A stretch of DNA of 50,014 bases from Sulfuricurvum sp. (GCF_028710345.1 NZ_JAQTUH010000011.1:1-50014); one strand, 5' to 3'. Shown: positions 37,890 to 48,111, numbered from the stretch's first letter. Notes: generated from the sequence alone by a model not told the origin. A program made the numbers and translations.

Positions 37890-38889
37890 GACAAACCTTC
37901 AACTTTATGGAATATGTGGCAGGATCAAGTGATTCTATGGTGAGTGTGCCATTACACAGATAGGATAGACGCTCTTGTAAATTTGAGAGTCCGATACCAA
38001 ACTGACTATGGCGGATAGGGCGACCATTATTGCTAACATCTATATGCAGATGATCCGTATTTGTGATTTCAATCTTTATCTGAAAATCGGATGATGAGGT
38101 GTCAAAGCCATGTTTGATCCCATTTTCGCACAAAAGTTGAATCGAAAATTTAGGGATTAAAATCGACATAGCGATCTCTTCTCCTAGTATACTCAAAGAA
38201 ATTCGTCCTCCAAAACGGATATTTTCGAGGTCAATATAATCTGCAACATTGCGGAGTTCATCTCTGAGAGGAATGAGTGGCTTTTCCCCCATCGTATTAC
38301 GTAAAAAGGTGGATATTTTGAGAACGGCGGCTTCGGCTTTATTTGGGTCTTGATGGATAAGTTCAGCAAGTGAGTTGAGAGCGTTATACAAAAAATGGGG
38401 ATTGAGCTGTGTTTCGAGAGATCGTACACGGCTTTGGACGAATAGTGTATCGATATACTCTTTTTCGTTCCGCGTTTTAACAAAACTGTAGATCATTGCA
38501 CCGATTAGATACGAGAGAACTCCAATAATAGAAGCAGTTTTAAAAGGGTGAAGATGTAACAAATCAATGACAATCAGTGAGCTTATGCTAACACTCACAT
38601 AAGTACTAAGTGTCCCTAAAAATCCGGATAAAAAAGAGAATAATGCGGCGATGACATTCCACCATCTTTTATGGATATGAGGAAGTAGATAACGATTCAT
38701 TGCAGAGATAAAAACTAGAGAGTAGAGGGTGATGAAAAAGCCGAGTATTATCCCGAAAAGTGCACCGTGAATGATAGAAATATTGAGGATGTAATACCCT
38801 AAAACCGATAAAAAGGCTGAAAATACTACGCCGATAAGGAGTACACCAAACCAATCGTGAGGTGTAATATGAAGTTCTCCTTTATACAT
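37870..38889 (-). CDS. LytS/YehU-type membrane sensor histidine kinase
   Basis: A 339-residue kinase. The first 145 residues hold about four membrane segments (WFGVLLIGVVFSAFLSVLGY and others). The His_kinase domain shows QLNPHFLYNALNSLAELI (phospho-acceptor His near 179), and the ATPase domain has LCENGIKHGFD and GIGLSNLQERL. It has no separate extracellular sensor domain, so the membrane part probably senses the signal. It overlaps the upstream oxidoreductase gene by 8 bp and the downstream regulator by 20 bp. Confidence 0.92.
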   Translation of the reverse strand: MYKGELHITPHDWFGVLLIGVVFSAFLSVLGYYILNISIIHGALFGIILGFFITLYSLVFISAMNRYLLPHIHKRWWNVIAALFSFLSGFLGTLSTYVSVSISSLIVIDLLHLHPFKTASIIGVLSYLIGAMIYSFVKTRNEKEYIDTLFVQSRVRSLETQLNPHFLYNALNSLAELIHQDPNKAEAAVLKISTFLRNTMGEKPLIPLRDELRNVADYIDLENIRFGGRISLSILGEEIAMSILIPKFSIQLLCENGIKHGFDTSSSDFQIKIEITNTDHLHIDVSNNGRPIRHSQFGIGLSNLQERLSYLCNGTLTIESLDPATYSIKLKVCHENIDC

Positions 38890-40309
38890 GAAGTAGTCTC
38901 ATCAGATTCATAGCTCCCATAGCAATACCGGGCCAGCCTTGAGCAACATAAGAAGTATCGCCTACGTGGTACATCCCTTGTATAGGTGTATCGTTGGAGG
39001 GTATGCGGGGAAGGAGATTTTTCATGCTCAATGCGTTTCCTCCTAATTGAGTTCGGTTGATGTACTCGCCAAATGTTTTTGGGGTTGCGGCAAAAGATTC
39101 AACAACCTCATCCGTACTAATATGAAGTGTATCACAAATCATAGCTTGAATCAATTTTGCCAGCTCATTTTTCCATTGGTTATAGTATGTTGCACCTAAG
39201 CTCGTCCACCAACGTGAATCGGTATGTATGGAAGCTGTTATACTGTAATAGCCTTGAGGTACAATCTTAGTGTCACTTGCATCACTGAAAGATACGAATA
39301 AGGAATTGGAGAGAGTATAAGGGATGATATCTTTAGAAATAATCTGATAATGGTGATGAAACGATTTTTTTGATTGAATAGTGAGATAGAGAACATAAGC
39401 GCTTTGGTAATTGTTAAGTTTTTCATAACGGTTGTAATAGTTCTGTATTTTACTATCACTAAACCATCGTGAACTTTCATAATGGGATGTTCCCATAATG
39501 ATATTTTTTGCTTCAATTATCTCATTTTTGGTAGAGAGTAGATAACGATCTTTTTCTCTTCGGATTGAACAAACACTGGTATTTTTACGAATGTCTTGGA
39601 GGCGAGAGGTGAGGGTATTGCACAATTGTCCCATACCTCCTAAGACATAATGAGTTTCATTAAATGTATAGCCCAAAGAGACAGCAGCAGTAAAAAAATT
39701 GACGCTATCACTTTTGGCTTGAGCAACAATCAAAATTTGTGCATCTAAAAAATCAAGATATTCAGCTGTTATTCCACCATAAAAACTGTGAATAAAACTA
39801 CGGGCATTTTTCCAAAGATAGGGCCAAATTTTTTTGAGCATGGGTGAAAAACTAAATAAGGATAGTAACTTTTTTTGGAGTGATTCATTGGAGTAATAAT
39901 GCCCATCCAGAGCATAAAATGATTGTCCGATCTCATAGACCAAATGCCAAAATTCGGTATGTTTTGGGTGAGGATGACTGAGTTGGAGATCTGCCACGAA
40001 TTCTTCTATATTCATGAAGCGTCTGATCTTCTTGCTATTTTGGTGTACAACAATAGCTGGATTGGTTGCAATCAGTTTTGGTTTAACACCTATTTGTTCA
40101 AAAAGATTGCGTACAATCCCACCTTGATGGTAACCTGATAAGGTTGTAGCACCGACATTATAGTGATAGCCGGCGTGTTTAAATGTGGAAGCACAACCAC
40201 CCAGTATTGGTTCTTTTTCAAATAATATAACGTCGTGTCCTTTGGCATTGAGGAGTGATGCCGCACAACATCCACCGATACCTCCCCCTATAACTGCATA
40301 TTCTCGCAT
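38882..40309 (-). CDS. FAD-dependent oxidoreductase of the phytoene desaturase/isomerase type
   Basis: A 475-residue flavoprotein. The FAD loop is VIGGGIGGCCAASLLNAKG (residues 5-23) followed by LFEKEPILGGCASTF. The C-terminal motif GMYHVGDTSYVAQGWPGIAMGAMN is that of CrtI/CrtISO-like enzymes. The substrate could be a carotenoid, retinoid or other polyene lipid; no other carotenoid genes are in the window. Its place at the head of a photolyase operon fits the light- or oxidative-stress clusters seen in many bacteria. There is no clear ribosome binding site before its ATG. Confidence 0.85.
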   Translation of the reverse strand: MREYAVIGGGIGGCCAASLLNAKGHDVILFEKEPILGGCASTFKHAGYHYNVGATTLSGYHQGGIVRNLFEQIGVKPKLIATNPAIVVHQNSKKIRRFMNIEEFVADLQLSHPHPKHTEFWHLVYEIGQSFYALDGHYYSNESLQKKLLSLFSFSPMLKKIWPYLWKNARSFIHSFYGGITAEYLDFLDAQILIVAQAKSDSVNFFTAAVSLGYTFNETHYVLGGMGQLCNTLTSRLQDIRKNTSVCSIRREKDRYLLSTKNEIIEAKNIIMGTSHYESSRWFSDSKIQNYYNRYEKLNNYQSAYVLYLTIQSKKSFHHHYQIISKDIIPYTLSNSLFVSFSDASDTKIVPQGYYSITASIHTDSRWWTSLGATYYNQWKNELAKLIQAMICDTLHISTDEVVESFAATPKTFGEYINRTQLGGNALSMKNLLPRIPSNDTPIQGMYHVGDTSYVAQGWPGIAMGAMNLMRLLHV

Positions 40310-40346
40310 TATCGACTGCTTAGTGAGAGGTTGGAAATAACATGGC

Positions 40347-40448
40347 TCATCCTATTGAACCGTTCCAAATATAATATAAAAATGTATCAAGAAGTACAGA
40401 CGGTGGAATAATCCAAACAAGCGTTTGTAATGGGGATTGGTTTTCCAT
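40347..40448 (-). CDS. Possible 33-aa membrane peptide upstream of the oxidoreductase
   Basis: A 33-codon frame with a good ribosome binding site (GGAG six bases before ATG). It reads MENQSPLQTLVWIIPPSVLL followed by DTFLYYIWNGSIG, one hydrophobic segment long enough to cross a membrane. It lies 37 bp before the oxidoreductase gene on the same strand, whose own ribosome binding site is poor, so the two might be coupled. Too short for certainty. Confidence 0.45.
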   Translation of the reverse strand: MENQSPLQTLVWIIPPSVLLDTFLYYIWNGSIG

Positions 40449-40555
40449 AATGCTCTCCACTAAAAATATAGAGAGATTATTACATCACTGGAAAAAAATT
40501 CGTAGATGATTTTTGGCGATTGGTTTTAAATTTGGCGTATAGTTTGGATAGCCTT

Positions 40556-41791
40556 TTACTCACATTTTTCGTTATTGCGAATGACTTTATTACGCCCTTG
40601 TTCTTTTGCTTGATAGAGTGCATGATCAACTCTTTGAAATAATAGTATTGCATCGGTATCGCATTGAAACTGAGCAACTCCAAAACTTGCTGTTTTTAAT
40701 CCTACCTCACAGAATGTATGTTCTTCTATTTTCCCTCGTAAAGACTCCGCCAAATTTACAGCCCCCTCAAGATCAGTATGGGGGCATAAAATGACAAACT
40801 CCTCTCCACCCCATCGTGCAAGTAGATCAGTTTGGCGAATGTTTTCTGAGAGTAATGTGGAAAACTCTTTTAAAATAGTGTCACCACAAACATGCCCATA
40901 GATATCATTGACCTCTTTAAAATGGTCAATGTCGATCATGATAAGTGATAAGGGGTGGTTGTATCGTAGTGAGCGTTTAATTTCTTCATTTATTTTTTCT
41001 TCAAATTTAGAACGATTATTAAGACCGGTCAAAAAATCGGTATATGAATCGTGCTCAAATCGAATTTTTTCATCGATATTGTGGTAAAAAGCAATATATC
41101 CCGCTATCTCACCCTCTTGCGTGATATCTGATGTAATAGTAACTTTATACCAGTTCGTACCTCCATCGAAATTGCGATCCTCAATCTCATAATTAAATGT
41201 CTCACCCTTTTTAATTGTCTTCCATATTTGTGTATAAATATCTTTAGGTGTATAACCAGATTTTAAAATATTGACATTAAGACCTATTAATTCTTCTTTA
41301 CATTGAAACAATTCGTAAAAACTTTGACTCACTTCTGTGATGATTCCGTTGGTATCACTTTTAAGGTAGGCAATATGATTTTTGATAATTGTCAAAAGAT
41401 GGTCATTCCGTTTTTTAAGGAGTTGTGTTTCAATGCGATTATTAACACGTGCTAATAACTCTATTGGTCGAAATGGTTTGATGATATAATCGTAAGCACC
41501 ATTGTCAAAAGCTTTAGCTATAGTCGCTTCTGCATTGTCTGCTGTCAAATATATGATAGGAATCTGTGAGATTGTAGGAGATTTTCGAAGCTCTTTTGCA
41601 AGGGTAAATCCATCCATATCCGGCATGATAATATCGAGAAGAATAATATCGACAAGATGGTTACTTAGAAATTTTAGTGCATCTAACCCGTTACGGGCAA
41701 AGTGAAGCTCATAATCAAATCTTAAACACGCATCAGCTTTTTGCAGATTGATCGGTTCGTCGTCAACGATCAGTATGGATGCTTTACTCAT
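40556..41791 (-). CDS. Response regulator with PAS and diguanylate cyclase domains
   Basis: A 411-residue REC-PAS-GGDEF protein. The receiver domain (1-120) has ILIVDDEP, the acceptor Asp in [13 protein letters not shown], and YIIKPF. A PAS domain follows (about 135-240, [20 protein letters not shown]). The GGDEF domain (about 250-405) carries an intact [10 protein letters not shown], so it should make cyclic-di-GMP. The start overlaps the end of the hybrid kinase gene by 8 bp, so that kinase most likely phosphorylates it. Confidence 0.94.
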   Translation of the reverse strand: MSKASILIVDDEPINLQKADACLRFDYELHFARNGLDALKFLSNHLVDIILLDIIMPDMDGFTLAKELRKSPTISQIPIIYLTADNAEATIAKAFDNGAYDYIIKPFRPIELLARVNNRIETQLLKKRNDHLLTIIKNHIAYLKSDTNGIITEVSQSFYELFQCKEELIGLNVNILKSGYTPKDIYTQIWKTIKKGETFNYEIEDRNFDGGTNWYKVTITSDITQEGEIAGYIAFYHNIDEKIRFEHDSYTDFLTGLNNRSKFEEKINEEIKRSLRYNHPLSLIMIDIDHFKEVNDIYGHVCGDTILKEFSTLLSENIRQTDLLARWGGEEFVILCPHTDLEGAVNLAESLRGKIEEHTFCEVGLKTASFGVAQFQCDTDAILLFQRVDHALYQAKEQGRNKVIRNNEKCE

Positions 41792-44700
41792 CTATTTTTT
41801 CCTTGAGTACTTTGACCAGGTGTATTGCTGATGCAAAATCAAACGATTGTATTGAGCTTTTGAGCTCTTTTATTGTATCAAAATTCGTATATGGTTTAAT
41901 GGCATTGATGAAATTTTTTAAATCTTTTTCTTCAATCATCCCATTTTTTTCAAGTGTTGATAAAATGGTATCGATTATCTCGTGTATTTCATCTAATAGA
42001 ACTGGATGATCACCTATATCATTCACTTCTTCTTGGATGTGAAGATCGATTTCCTGAATAAGTCGTTTTAATTCAACGCATAGCGTATTAAGTTTTTTTC
42101 TTATTTCTACAGGCTCTTGAGTATTTTCAAGATCAACACACAGTGCGTACAGTTTTTCTGCAGCGATGCTTCCGCTCACCCCTTTGAGTGAATGGTTAAA
42201 TTTTTTGAATTCTTCACTTCCGATTTCAACGGCTTCGATTCTCGTACAAAAATCCCGTTGCGTATCGGCAAATAGTCTAAGAATATGAGCGATTTTTTCT
42301 TGGCTTAGAAAGAGACTTTCTAGATTAGCAATATTTATCCCTTTAATAGCGATTTTATCGGATTGGATACTAACGATTGTAGGGATGAGTGATTCTTTTA
42401 ATGGTAAATAGTGTGAGAGTACATCTTTTAGCTCTTGCATTTCAATCGGTTTAGCAATATGACCATTCATCCCTGCTTGTATACTTAGTTCTTTATCGTT
42501 CTGCATAACAGCTGCACTGAGGGCAATGATTGGAATATCCTGATTAAAGTTTCGGATTGATTTAGCCGCTTCAAATCCATCAACAACCGGCATTTGTATA
42601 TCCATAAAAACAAGATCATAAGTGTTAGTTAAACACATTTGTATCGCTTCGGCACCGTTAGAAGCGATATCGACTTCAACACCTAAGAGCTCTAATAACT
42701 CTTTACCTACAAGTTGATTGATCTCATGGTCTTCCGCCATAAGTATCTTTCCGCTAAAGAGGCGTATATCATCTGTATTTGTTGCAGTAATGGCTTGGAT
42801 CTGATCTTTGTCCATAAGTGCTTCGAGCAGTATTGATGGCGTGATCGGTTTATGTAAGATTGCATCAGGATGAAGATTCCGTGCATTCGCTTTTTGAGAA
42901 AGTTCTTCTTTCATTAATGCACTGATCATAATGATTTTTGGAAACAATCCTGAATGGTGCTCTTTGAGGTTATCAATGACATCAAGTCCATCCAACCCAG
43001 GCATTCTCCAGTCAACGAGGAGATAATCAATATGTGTAGTCGTAGCAATAGCGAGTGCCTCTTCACCACTGGAGCAAAGAATAGGGTGAATATCCCACGA
43101 TTCAAGTATATGACCGATCATGATCCGCTCGATTTCATTGTCATCTACGACCATAAAACTTTTTTGTACGAGCTGCTCCACATGCACTTTAGGCTGTATG
43201 GAATCATTGTGTTGAAGTTGTACAGTAAAATGAAATGTGGATCCTTTCCCTTTTGTACTTTCAACTTTAATCTCACCACCCATCATCTCGATCAGCTTTT
43301 TAGTAATTACCAACCCAAGACCTGTCCCTCCATATTTACGGGTGTTTGAGGCATCCGTTTGTGTAAAAGAGTGGAACAGTTTCGTAATTTCATTTTCATC
43401 CATTCCAATACCGGTATCGCTCACACTAAAGGCTATTATGATAGTATCATCTCCTTTTTCTGCTACATTGGCACGGATGATAATATCTCCCTTATCAGTG
43501 AATTTGATGGCATTTCCGACGAGATTATTAAAAATTTGAGACAGACGTAGCGAATCTCCTTCAACCATATACGGGATAGTAATATCGTAATCAATATGGA
43601 TTTCCAGCGATTTTTCCAAGATAGAATATTCAAAGAGATCAGATGTCCCGTGTAGTAGCTCTTCAAGTGAAAATGGATGGGAAGAGAGTTCCAATTTACC
43701 CGATTCTATCTTAGAATAATCGAGAATATCATTGATGACACCTAAGAGTGCTTTAGACGATTTGAGTGATTTGTTAACATAGTCGCTTTGCTGATCGCTA
43801 AGATGAGTTTTTAGGAGCAAAGTATTCAATCCGATAACTCCATTTAACGGTGTACGGATCTCATGGCTCATATTCGCAAGAAATTCGCTTTTGGCTTTAT
43901 CTGCTTGCTCTGCATGTTCTTTAGCTGACAAAAGATCATTACGCAATTGTCTACTCTCTGTTACATCTTTGGTACTGATCAAAACATGCTCTTTATCGGG
44001 CATCATAGCAACTGACATGTTGATAGTGATGATTGAGCCATCTTTTTGGAAGCACGATTTTTCAAAATTTGTTATTGATCCATTCAAAAAAACTTCGTTT
44101 AAAGCTTCTTTTGCTCTTTCTACATCTTCAGGTACACTCATCTCTATACATGATTTTTGGAGAAGTTCCTCCCGTGTGTACCCTGTCATAGCCATATATG
44201 AATCATTGAAGGAAATAAAATTACTCTCTAAATCGAGGATTGCCAAGCCATCTTTTGTTGTATCAAAAACGGTTTTAAATTCTTGCTTTTGTCGTTCGGA
44301 CTCTGTAATATCGATTCCGATAGTAAAAATATAATCTAATTCTCCACTTGGGTTCGTCACTAAAGCATTTGACCATTCAAATATTCGTGTTTCACCATTG
44401 CGTGAAGTCCAGTTGTTCTGAAATGTTTTGACGATTTCGCCTTGTTTGGCTCTTGTAAGAATACTGATCACTTTGTCTTGCATATCTATGTCTAAAAAGC
44501 GTGACCAAAAATAAGGTACTGAAGAGACTTCATCTTGTGTATATCCTATAAAAGATTCTCCGTATTGGTTAAGACGGATCATTCTCCCTTCTGCGTCGAT
44601 AACAGCGATAATCGCATTGGCATTGTTGATGATAGTGGATACGAAATTTTTTTCATTGGTTAATTTAAACTCTAATGCATTACGCTCTTCAATATCACTT

Positions 44701-45428
44701 TGTAAGGTTTCAAGCGTTTGCAATAATGTATTTTTTCTTTCAATAATTTTATTTTGCATTAAATGCAAAGTATCAAAAAGAATATTGATCTCTTTGGTAT
44801 TACTTTGGTGTTTTTGAAGCTTTACTTCTTCATTCTCGGCAATTTTTTTCGCAGTTTCAGTAAGATAGTTTAAATCGTATGTTAGCCTCCATCCGAAAAA
44901 AACTGCTATGAAACTACTGATGAATAGTTCAATTGATATAAGAATATAAGACAATTTTTTATTCTTTTCGATGGTATGAAGACTTTCTGTGATTTCATAA
45001 ACAATTTGAACGCTACCTAATACCTCTTTATTGAATTCAACAGGAACTCTTATGATTTGATAGGTGTTGTTGTCTCTTTTTACTAATGCCCCATTGGTTA
45101 TCAAGCTATGAAAATCTTCTGTAGCTGATGAGGTACTTTTGCTGATTAATTTTTTATTATTATCAAAAATTTTAACAGAAATAATGTTGTGCATCTTGGT
45201 AAAACTTTTGGCATTGTCATCGAGTGTAGCCAAGTCATAAACCGCCATAGGTGTTTTTATCATCTCTTCAAACAACATCGTAGACGTTGCTATTTTTTCA
45301 TCTATTAGTGATTGTGAGAGTTTGGTAAGGGAAGAAAAATTGAAAAATATAATTAAGCTGATAAATAAAATTTCGATAGAGAGGAATGAAAATATAAATT
45401 TGTAGCGTAAAGAAGATTGAAAAAACAT
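41784..45428 (-). CDS. Hybrid sensor histidine kinase (PAS-PAS-HisKA-HATPase-REC-REC-HPt)
   Basis: A 1214-residue membrane kinase. Two membrane segments (about 10-33 and 155-180) frame a small periplasmic sensor. Two PAS domains follow (about 265-390 and 390-505), then HisKA with [11 protein letters not shown] near residue 525, HATPase ([31 protein letters not shown]), two receiver domains ([11 protein letters not shown] with [20 protein letters not shown] with DIQMPVVDG) and a C-terminal HPt with [13 protein letters not shown] near 1080. This is a complete phosphorelay in one chain. It follows the PhnD-like binding protein gene at once, which probably detects its ligand. Confidence 0.94.
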   Translation of the reverse strand: MFFQSSLRYKFIFSFLSIEILFISLIIFFNFSSLTKLSQSLIDEKIATSTMLFEEMIKTPMAVYDLATLDDNAKSFTKMHNIISVKIFDNNKKLISKSTSSATEDFHSLITNGALVKRDNNTYQIIRVPVEFNKEVLGSVQIVYEITESLHTIEKNKKLSYILISIELFISSFIAVFFGWRLTYDLNYLTETAKKIAENEEVKLQKHQSNTKEINILFDTLHLMQNKIIERKNTLLQTLETLQSDIEERNALEFKLTNEKNFVSTIINNANAIIAVIDAEGRMIRLNQYGESFIGYTQDEVSSVPYFWSRFLDIDMQDKVISILTRAKQGEIVKTFQNNWTSRNGETRIFEWSNALVTNPSGELDYIFTIGIDITESERQKQEFKTVFDTTKDGLAILDLESNFISFNDSYMAMTGYTREELLQKSCIEMSVPEDVERAKEALNEVFLNGSITNFEKSCFQKDGSIITINMSVAMMPDKEHVLISTKDVTESRQLRNDLLSAKEHAEQADKAKSEFLANMSHEIRTPLNGVIGLNTLLLKTHLSDQQSDYVNKSLKSSKALLGVINDILDYSKIESGKLELSSHPFSLEELLHGTSDLFEYSILEKSLEIHIDYDITIPYMVEGDSLRLSQIFNNLVGNAIKFTDKGDIIIRANVAEKGDDTIIIAFSVSDTGIGMDENEITKLFHSFTQTDASNTRKYGGTGLGLVITKKLIEMMGGEIKVESTKGKGSTFHFTVQLQHNDSIQPKVHVEQLVQKSFMVVDDNEIERIMIGHILESWDIHPILCSSGEEALAIATTTHIDYLLVDWRMPGLDGLDVIDNLKEHHSGLFPKIIMISALMKEELSQKANARNLHPDAILHKPITPSILLEALMDKDQIQAITATNTDDIRLFSGKILMAEDHEINQLVGKELLELLGVEVDIASNGAEAIQMCLTNTYDLVFMDIQMPVVDGFEAAKSIRNFNQDIPIIALSAAVMQNDKELSIQAGMNGHIAKPIEMQELKDVLSHYLPLKESLIPTIVSIQSDKIAIKGINIANLESLFLSQEKIAHILRLFADTQRDFCTRIEAVEIGSEEFKKFNHSLKGVSGSIAAEKLYALCVDLENTQEPVEIRKKLNTLCVELKRLIQEIDLHIQEEVNDIGDHPVLLDEIHEIIDTILSTLEKNGMIEEKDLKNFINAIKPYTNFDTIKELKSSIQSFDFASAIHLVKVLKEKIDE

Positions 45429-46241
45429 TTAATAATCTTCCATGGATGGTAAAGCTTCTGCGATACCCCGTACACTGTTATATTCTGAATCTTCTGTCGG
45501 AATAAGCTTTTTTATTTTTAATGGTTCAATTAACCCCTCTGGTAAATGCAACAAAGCAGATTGCATTTTTTCACTTACTTTGCTTGAGACAGATGGGAGT
45601 AGTGCAATCGGATGACTTGGATAGGCATCTGTTTTATAAAGAATAGTAAGGGCTGTTTTGGTTTCTGCATCATCCATTGAATTGTATGTCCGCTCTATAC
45701 CGCCTCCTGCATCACCAATACCACGTGAGACACCTTTGTAGACAGAATCGTGCGAATTGACATATAAAAAGTTTTTCTCTTTTTCAATATCAATACCGTA
45801 TTTTTTGTATAATTCATATTTTGGCAATAATGTTGCTGCAAACGAATCGGGTGCCGGAAATAATATTCTCTTACCTTTGAGCATTTTTATGTCATTAAGA
45901 GCACTATCTTTCCGAACGACGATAATACCGACAATATTTTTTTGATCTCGTATCAGTGCCATATACCCTTTACGTTTATGAGCCACTACATAATGATAAG
46001 GATTCATATACGCTATGTCGTATTGCCCATTATACAAAGCATGTTCAAAATCGGGAATGGAACGTTCTATTTTTAAATTAATTTTTTCACCCGTAGCATT
46101 TTCTAGATAGGAAATGATCGGTTTCCATGTTTGTGCTAACTCCATAGGGCTTTGTTGGGGAACTACACCAAAAATCAAAGGCTTTGCTGAAACTATAACG
46201 GTCAAAAAAACGAGTGCTATTAATGATAAAACAACTTTCAT
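45429..46241 (-). CDS. PhnD-like periplasmic binding protein, probable ligand sensor of the kinase
   Basis: A 270-residue protein with a signal peptide (1-19, VFLTVIVSAKP) and the fold of phosphate/phosphonate-type ABC binding proteins (FGVVPQQSPMELAQTWKPII, YDIAYMNPYHYVVAHK, GDAGGGIERTYNSM). No transporter genes follow; instead its stop codon is directly before the hybrid kinase start, so it probably acts as a sensor subunit rather than in uptake. The ligand is unknown. Confidence 0.88.
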   Translation of the reverse strand: MKVVLSLIALVFLTVIVSAKPLIFGVVPQQSPMELAQTWKPIISYLENATGEKINLKIERSIPDFEHALYNGQYDIAYMNPYHYVVAHKRKGYMALIRDQKNIVGIIVVRKDSALNDIKMLKGKRILFPAPDSFAATLLPKYELYKKYGIDIEKEKNFLYVNSHDSVYKGVSRGIGDAGGGIERTYNSMDDAETKTALTILYKTDAYPSHPIALLPSVSSKVSEKMQSALLHLPEGLIEPLKIKKLIPTEDSEYNSVRGIAEALPSMEDY

Positions 46242-46510
46242 ATCTTACTCTCCTATGACTATATTGTTCTATATAGTATCTTAATAAAGTATTGTACAGT
46301 GAAAAAGAGTTTACAGCACTGTTTAGCTGAATATAAGAGAGTATATTTTTTGAATCAATGGATAAAATCGTATTTAAATTTAGTTCCACTTGATAATTAT
46401 GAATAGGGTTCATGTATCCATGGTCAGATTCGAAGTAAAAGTGCAAAAAGCATGGAGGGTATATGTTGAGTATAAAACGGTAGAATATAAGAGAAATATT
46501 AGGAGCAACA

Positions 46511-46804
46511 ATGTTTATCATCTCACTCACTTACATCAAACCGCTCGAAGAGGTTGATGCTCTCTTAGAAGAGCACGTCGCCTATCTCAAAGAACAGTAT
46601 ACACTGGGTAGTTTCCTCGCTTCAGGGCGTAAAGTTCCCCGTACTGGTGGGATTATTTTGGCACGTGGGGTATCTCGTGAAGAGATTGAAACGATTATTG
46701 CCCTTGATCCATTTTATCGTCATCATGTGGCAGAGTACGAAATCACCGAATTTATTCCTACGATGACTAGTAATGAATTGATATTTTTGAAAGATTTAAA
46801 ATAA
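46511..46804 (+). CDS. YciI family protein
   Basis: A 97-residue protein of the YCII fold (ferredoxin-like): MFIISLTYIKPLEEVDALLE, HVAYLKEQYTLGSFLASGRK, and IIALDPFYRHHVAEYEITEF with the conserved His and Asp of the putative active site. AGGAGC precedes the ATG. The family's function is not settled. Broken chemoreceptor sequence begins at once after the stop codon. Confidence 0.9.
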   Translation: MFIISLTYIKPLEEVDALLEEHVAYLKEQYTLGSFLASGRKVPRTGGIILARGVSREEIETIIALDPFYRHHVAEYEITEFIPTMTSNELIFLKDLK

Positions 46805-47122
46805 AAAGGAAATGCTGAAAGAGCTAGTAAATTTACTGATCACCATGGTTGCAGAATGGGTAAATGGTATTATGAGGGAGATGGTAAAGAACTTTTTTCT
46901 CATACTCCTTCATACAAAAAAATGGAAGAACCACATGCTACTGTACATGAAATGGCATTAAAAACCGTCTCATGTGCTACTCATCAAGATTGTCTAATAG
47001 AAAAAAATCAAAATATGATTGTTAAAAACATGTCTAGTATGGAGCAATCAAGTAAAGAACTTTTTGTATTACTTGATGCAATGGTTGAAGAAGCAAATCC
47101 AGAAATTATTAGATCAAAATAA
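46805..47122 (+). pseudogene. C-terminal remnant of a chemoreceptor with CZB zinc domain
   Basis: The frame reads directly on from the YciI stop codon: SKFTDHHGCRMGKWYYEGDG, then FSHTPSYKKMEEPHATVHEM, which is a CZB domain with its Cys and both PHxxVH histidines, followed by a chemoreceptor C-terminus (SMEQSSKELFVLLDAMVEEA). The N-terminal CZB helix and the whole methyl-accepting part are missing. An 88-codon frame from the ATG at 46856 could still be translated but has no good ribosome binding site. I read it as the end of a deleted methyl-accepting chemotaxis protein. Confidence 0.75.
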
Positions 47123-47405
47123 TTAACACTAAATGGGATCACTCCACCATCAGTTTAGTTATCTCTTCTTTTGAGAGTAGGCACGATAGGAGTATCCAAT
47201 CGCTTCATATTGAAGAAAGAATGGGAGAATCCTGTTTTAAAGGATTAATTTTGAGCCACTATGGTAGTATAAGTTAAATAAGTAATGCTTGTGTAAAAAG
47301 GACATTAAAAATACTCTTTTTTGTGATCTATTTTATGAGTGAGTACTCGAATTTCTCCACAAAAAACAGTTATAATATAATCAAACATTGATAAATAGGG
47401 CTTTA

Positions 47406-47456
47406 ATGACTATACGCGTGTATTATGAAGATACCGTATATGCTCTAATTTTCTAA
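47406..47456 (+). pseudogene. 5' end of a YbgC-like thioesterase gene
   Basis: A start codon followed by TIRVYYEDT, the invariant opening of YbgC/4-hydroxybenzoyl-CoA thioesterases (normally continuing DAGGVVY), then unrelated VYALIF and a stop. TATAAT and a GGG-type ribosome site precede it. Only about ten codons match, so the assignment is tentative. Confidence 0.4.
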
Positions 47457-47521
47457 AAATACATAAAATAGGGAGTTTCTTCACGCTAAAAACTCTCTCA
47501 TATACACAAAAACTGCAAATC

Positions 47522-47539
47522 TTGTCACACCACTGTCAC
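47522..47539 (+). promoter_or_regulatory. Pho-box-like direct repeat
   Basis: TTGTCAC-ACCA-CTGTCAC: two 7-bp half-sites with an 11-bp period, the form bound by PhoB and other OmpR-family regulators. A gene that it would serve is not evident. Confidence 0.4.
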
Positions 47540-47684
47540 ACTTAGAAAAGTGCCATATTTAAATACCTTATTTCTGATGCGTTTAGGTTCAAGTACGCAT
47601 GTAAAAAAACCTTATTTTAATATTTCCGTATTTTCAATCATTCTGACATTGTTTTTCGTATGAAATATCGTAGTATTTTTGTGC

Positions 47685-47843
47685 TTAAAAGCAGAGCAGG
47701 AGAGTGTGTCCGAAAAACGCTTGATTTCCATCACGTAAATCGGTACTGACCCAACGCGGGGCAACTGTGGCAGATTTATCCGCCCACTCTCGTTTATCCA
47801 ATTTTACCGTTGGATACAGTGTATATTTTGTATGCGTGTGCAT
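47685..47843 (-). pseudogene. leuA: 5' end of leuA (2-isopropylmalate synthase)
   Basis: An ATG with GAGGA upstream starts a 52-codon frame. Its first 42 codons are LeuA-like: [14 protein letters not shown], then [17 protein letters not shown], the start of the catalytic barrel with the metal-binding DLRDGNQ motif. After QA the similarity stops and the frame reads [10 protein letters not shown] and ends, where LeuA goes on for 500 more residues. The gene is cut at about 47717. The leader peptide and attenuator upstream make the identification firm. Confidence 0.8.
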
Positions 47844-47870
47844 AGCGATATCCTCATATAGTTAACAATG

Positions 47871-47911
47871 AAAAAATGCTGACATACGGACGCACTGCGC
47901 CCGATATAGCA
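47871..47911 (-). terminator. Probable transcription attenuator before leuA
   Basis: On the minus strand TGCTATAT-CGGGCGC-AGT-GCGTCCG-TATGTCAGCA folds into a long stem (TGCT/AGCA, ATA/TAT, CGGGCGC/GCGTCCG) followed at once by TTTTTT. It lies between the leucine-rich leader peptide and the leuA start, where an attenuator is expected. Confidence 0.7.
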
Positions 47912-47949
47912 AAACTAAAAATTAAAAAAAGAAAAGGAAAAAAAGAAAA

Positions 47950-48036
47950 TTACAGCAGGTTCAGCAGGAGAAGAGAGAAGCTCGCGATACGGTTATCCGT
48001 AATGGGTTGTGAAATAGGCATAGTATGACTTTTCAT
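47950..48036 (-). CDS. leuL: Leucine operon leader peptide
   Basis: A 28-codon frame with AAGGAGAG before its ATG. It ends SFSLLLLNLL: six leucines in the last seven residues, four in a row, all coded by CTN codons (CTT CTC CTG CTG AAC CTG CTG), whereas this AT-rich genome mostly uses TTA/TTG. This is the usual design of a leucine attenuation leader: ribosome stalling at low charged tRNA-Leu would prevent the terminator at 47871. The downstream leuA is now truncated. Confidence 0.75.
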   Translation of the reverse strand: MKSHTMPISQPITDNRIASFSLLLLNLL

Positions 48037-48082
48037 GGTCTCTCCTTTGTGTGTATTATTGAAATTGTAAATGTTTAATTCA

Positions 48083-48111
48083 ATTATAACTTGATGACAA
48101 ATCGATGACAG
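48083..48111 (-). promoter_or_regulatory. Promoter of the leucine leader, overlapping a Pho-box-like repeat
   Basis: On the minus strand CTGTCA, 17 bp, TATAAT, 47 bp before the leader ATG. The -35 region is also CTGTCAT-CGAT-TTGTCAT, two half-sites with an 11-bp period as in the site at 47522. Confidence 0.5.

Noticed and set aside
40480..40683. 67-codon frame at the end of the diguanylate cyclase gene
   Set aside because: Overlaps the GGDEF gene in another frame and lacks a ribosome site.
46087..46530. 147-codon frame on the minus strand upstream of the PhnD-like gene
   Set aside because: It overlaps the PhnD-like signal peptide region in another frame and the start of yciI on the other strand; composition is not protein-like.
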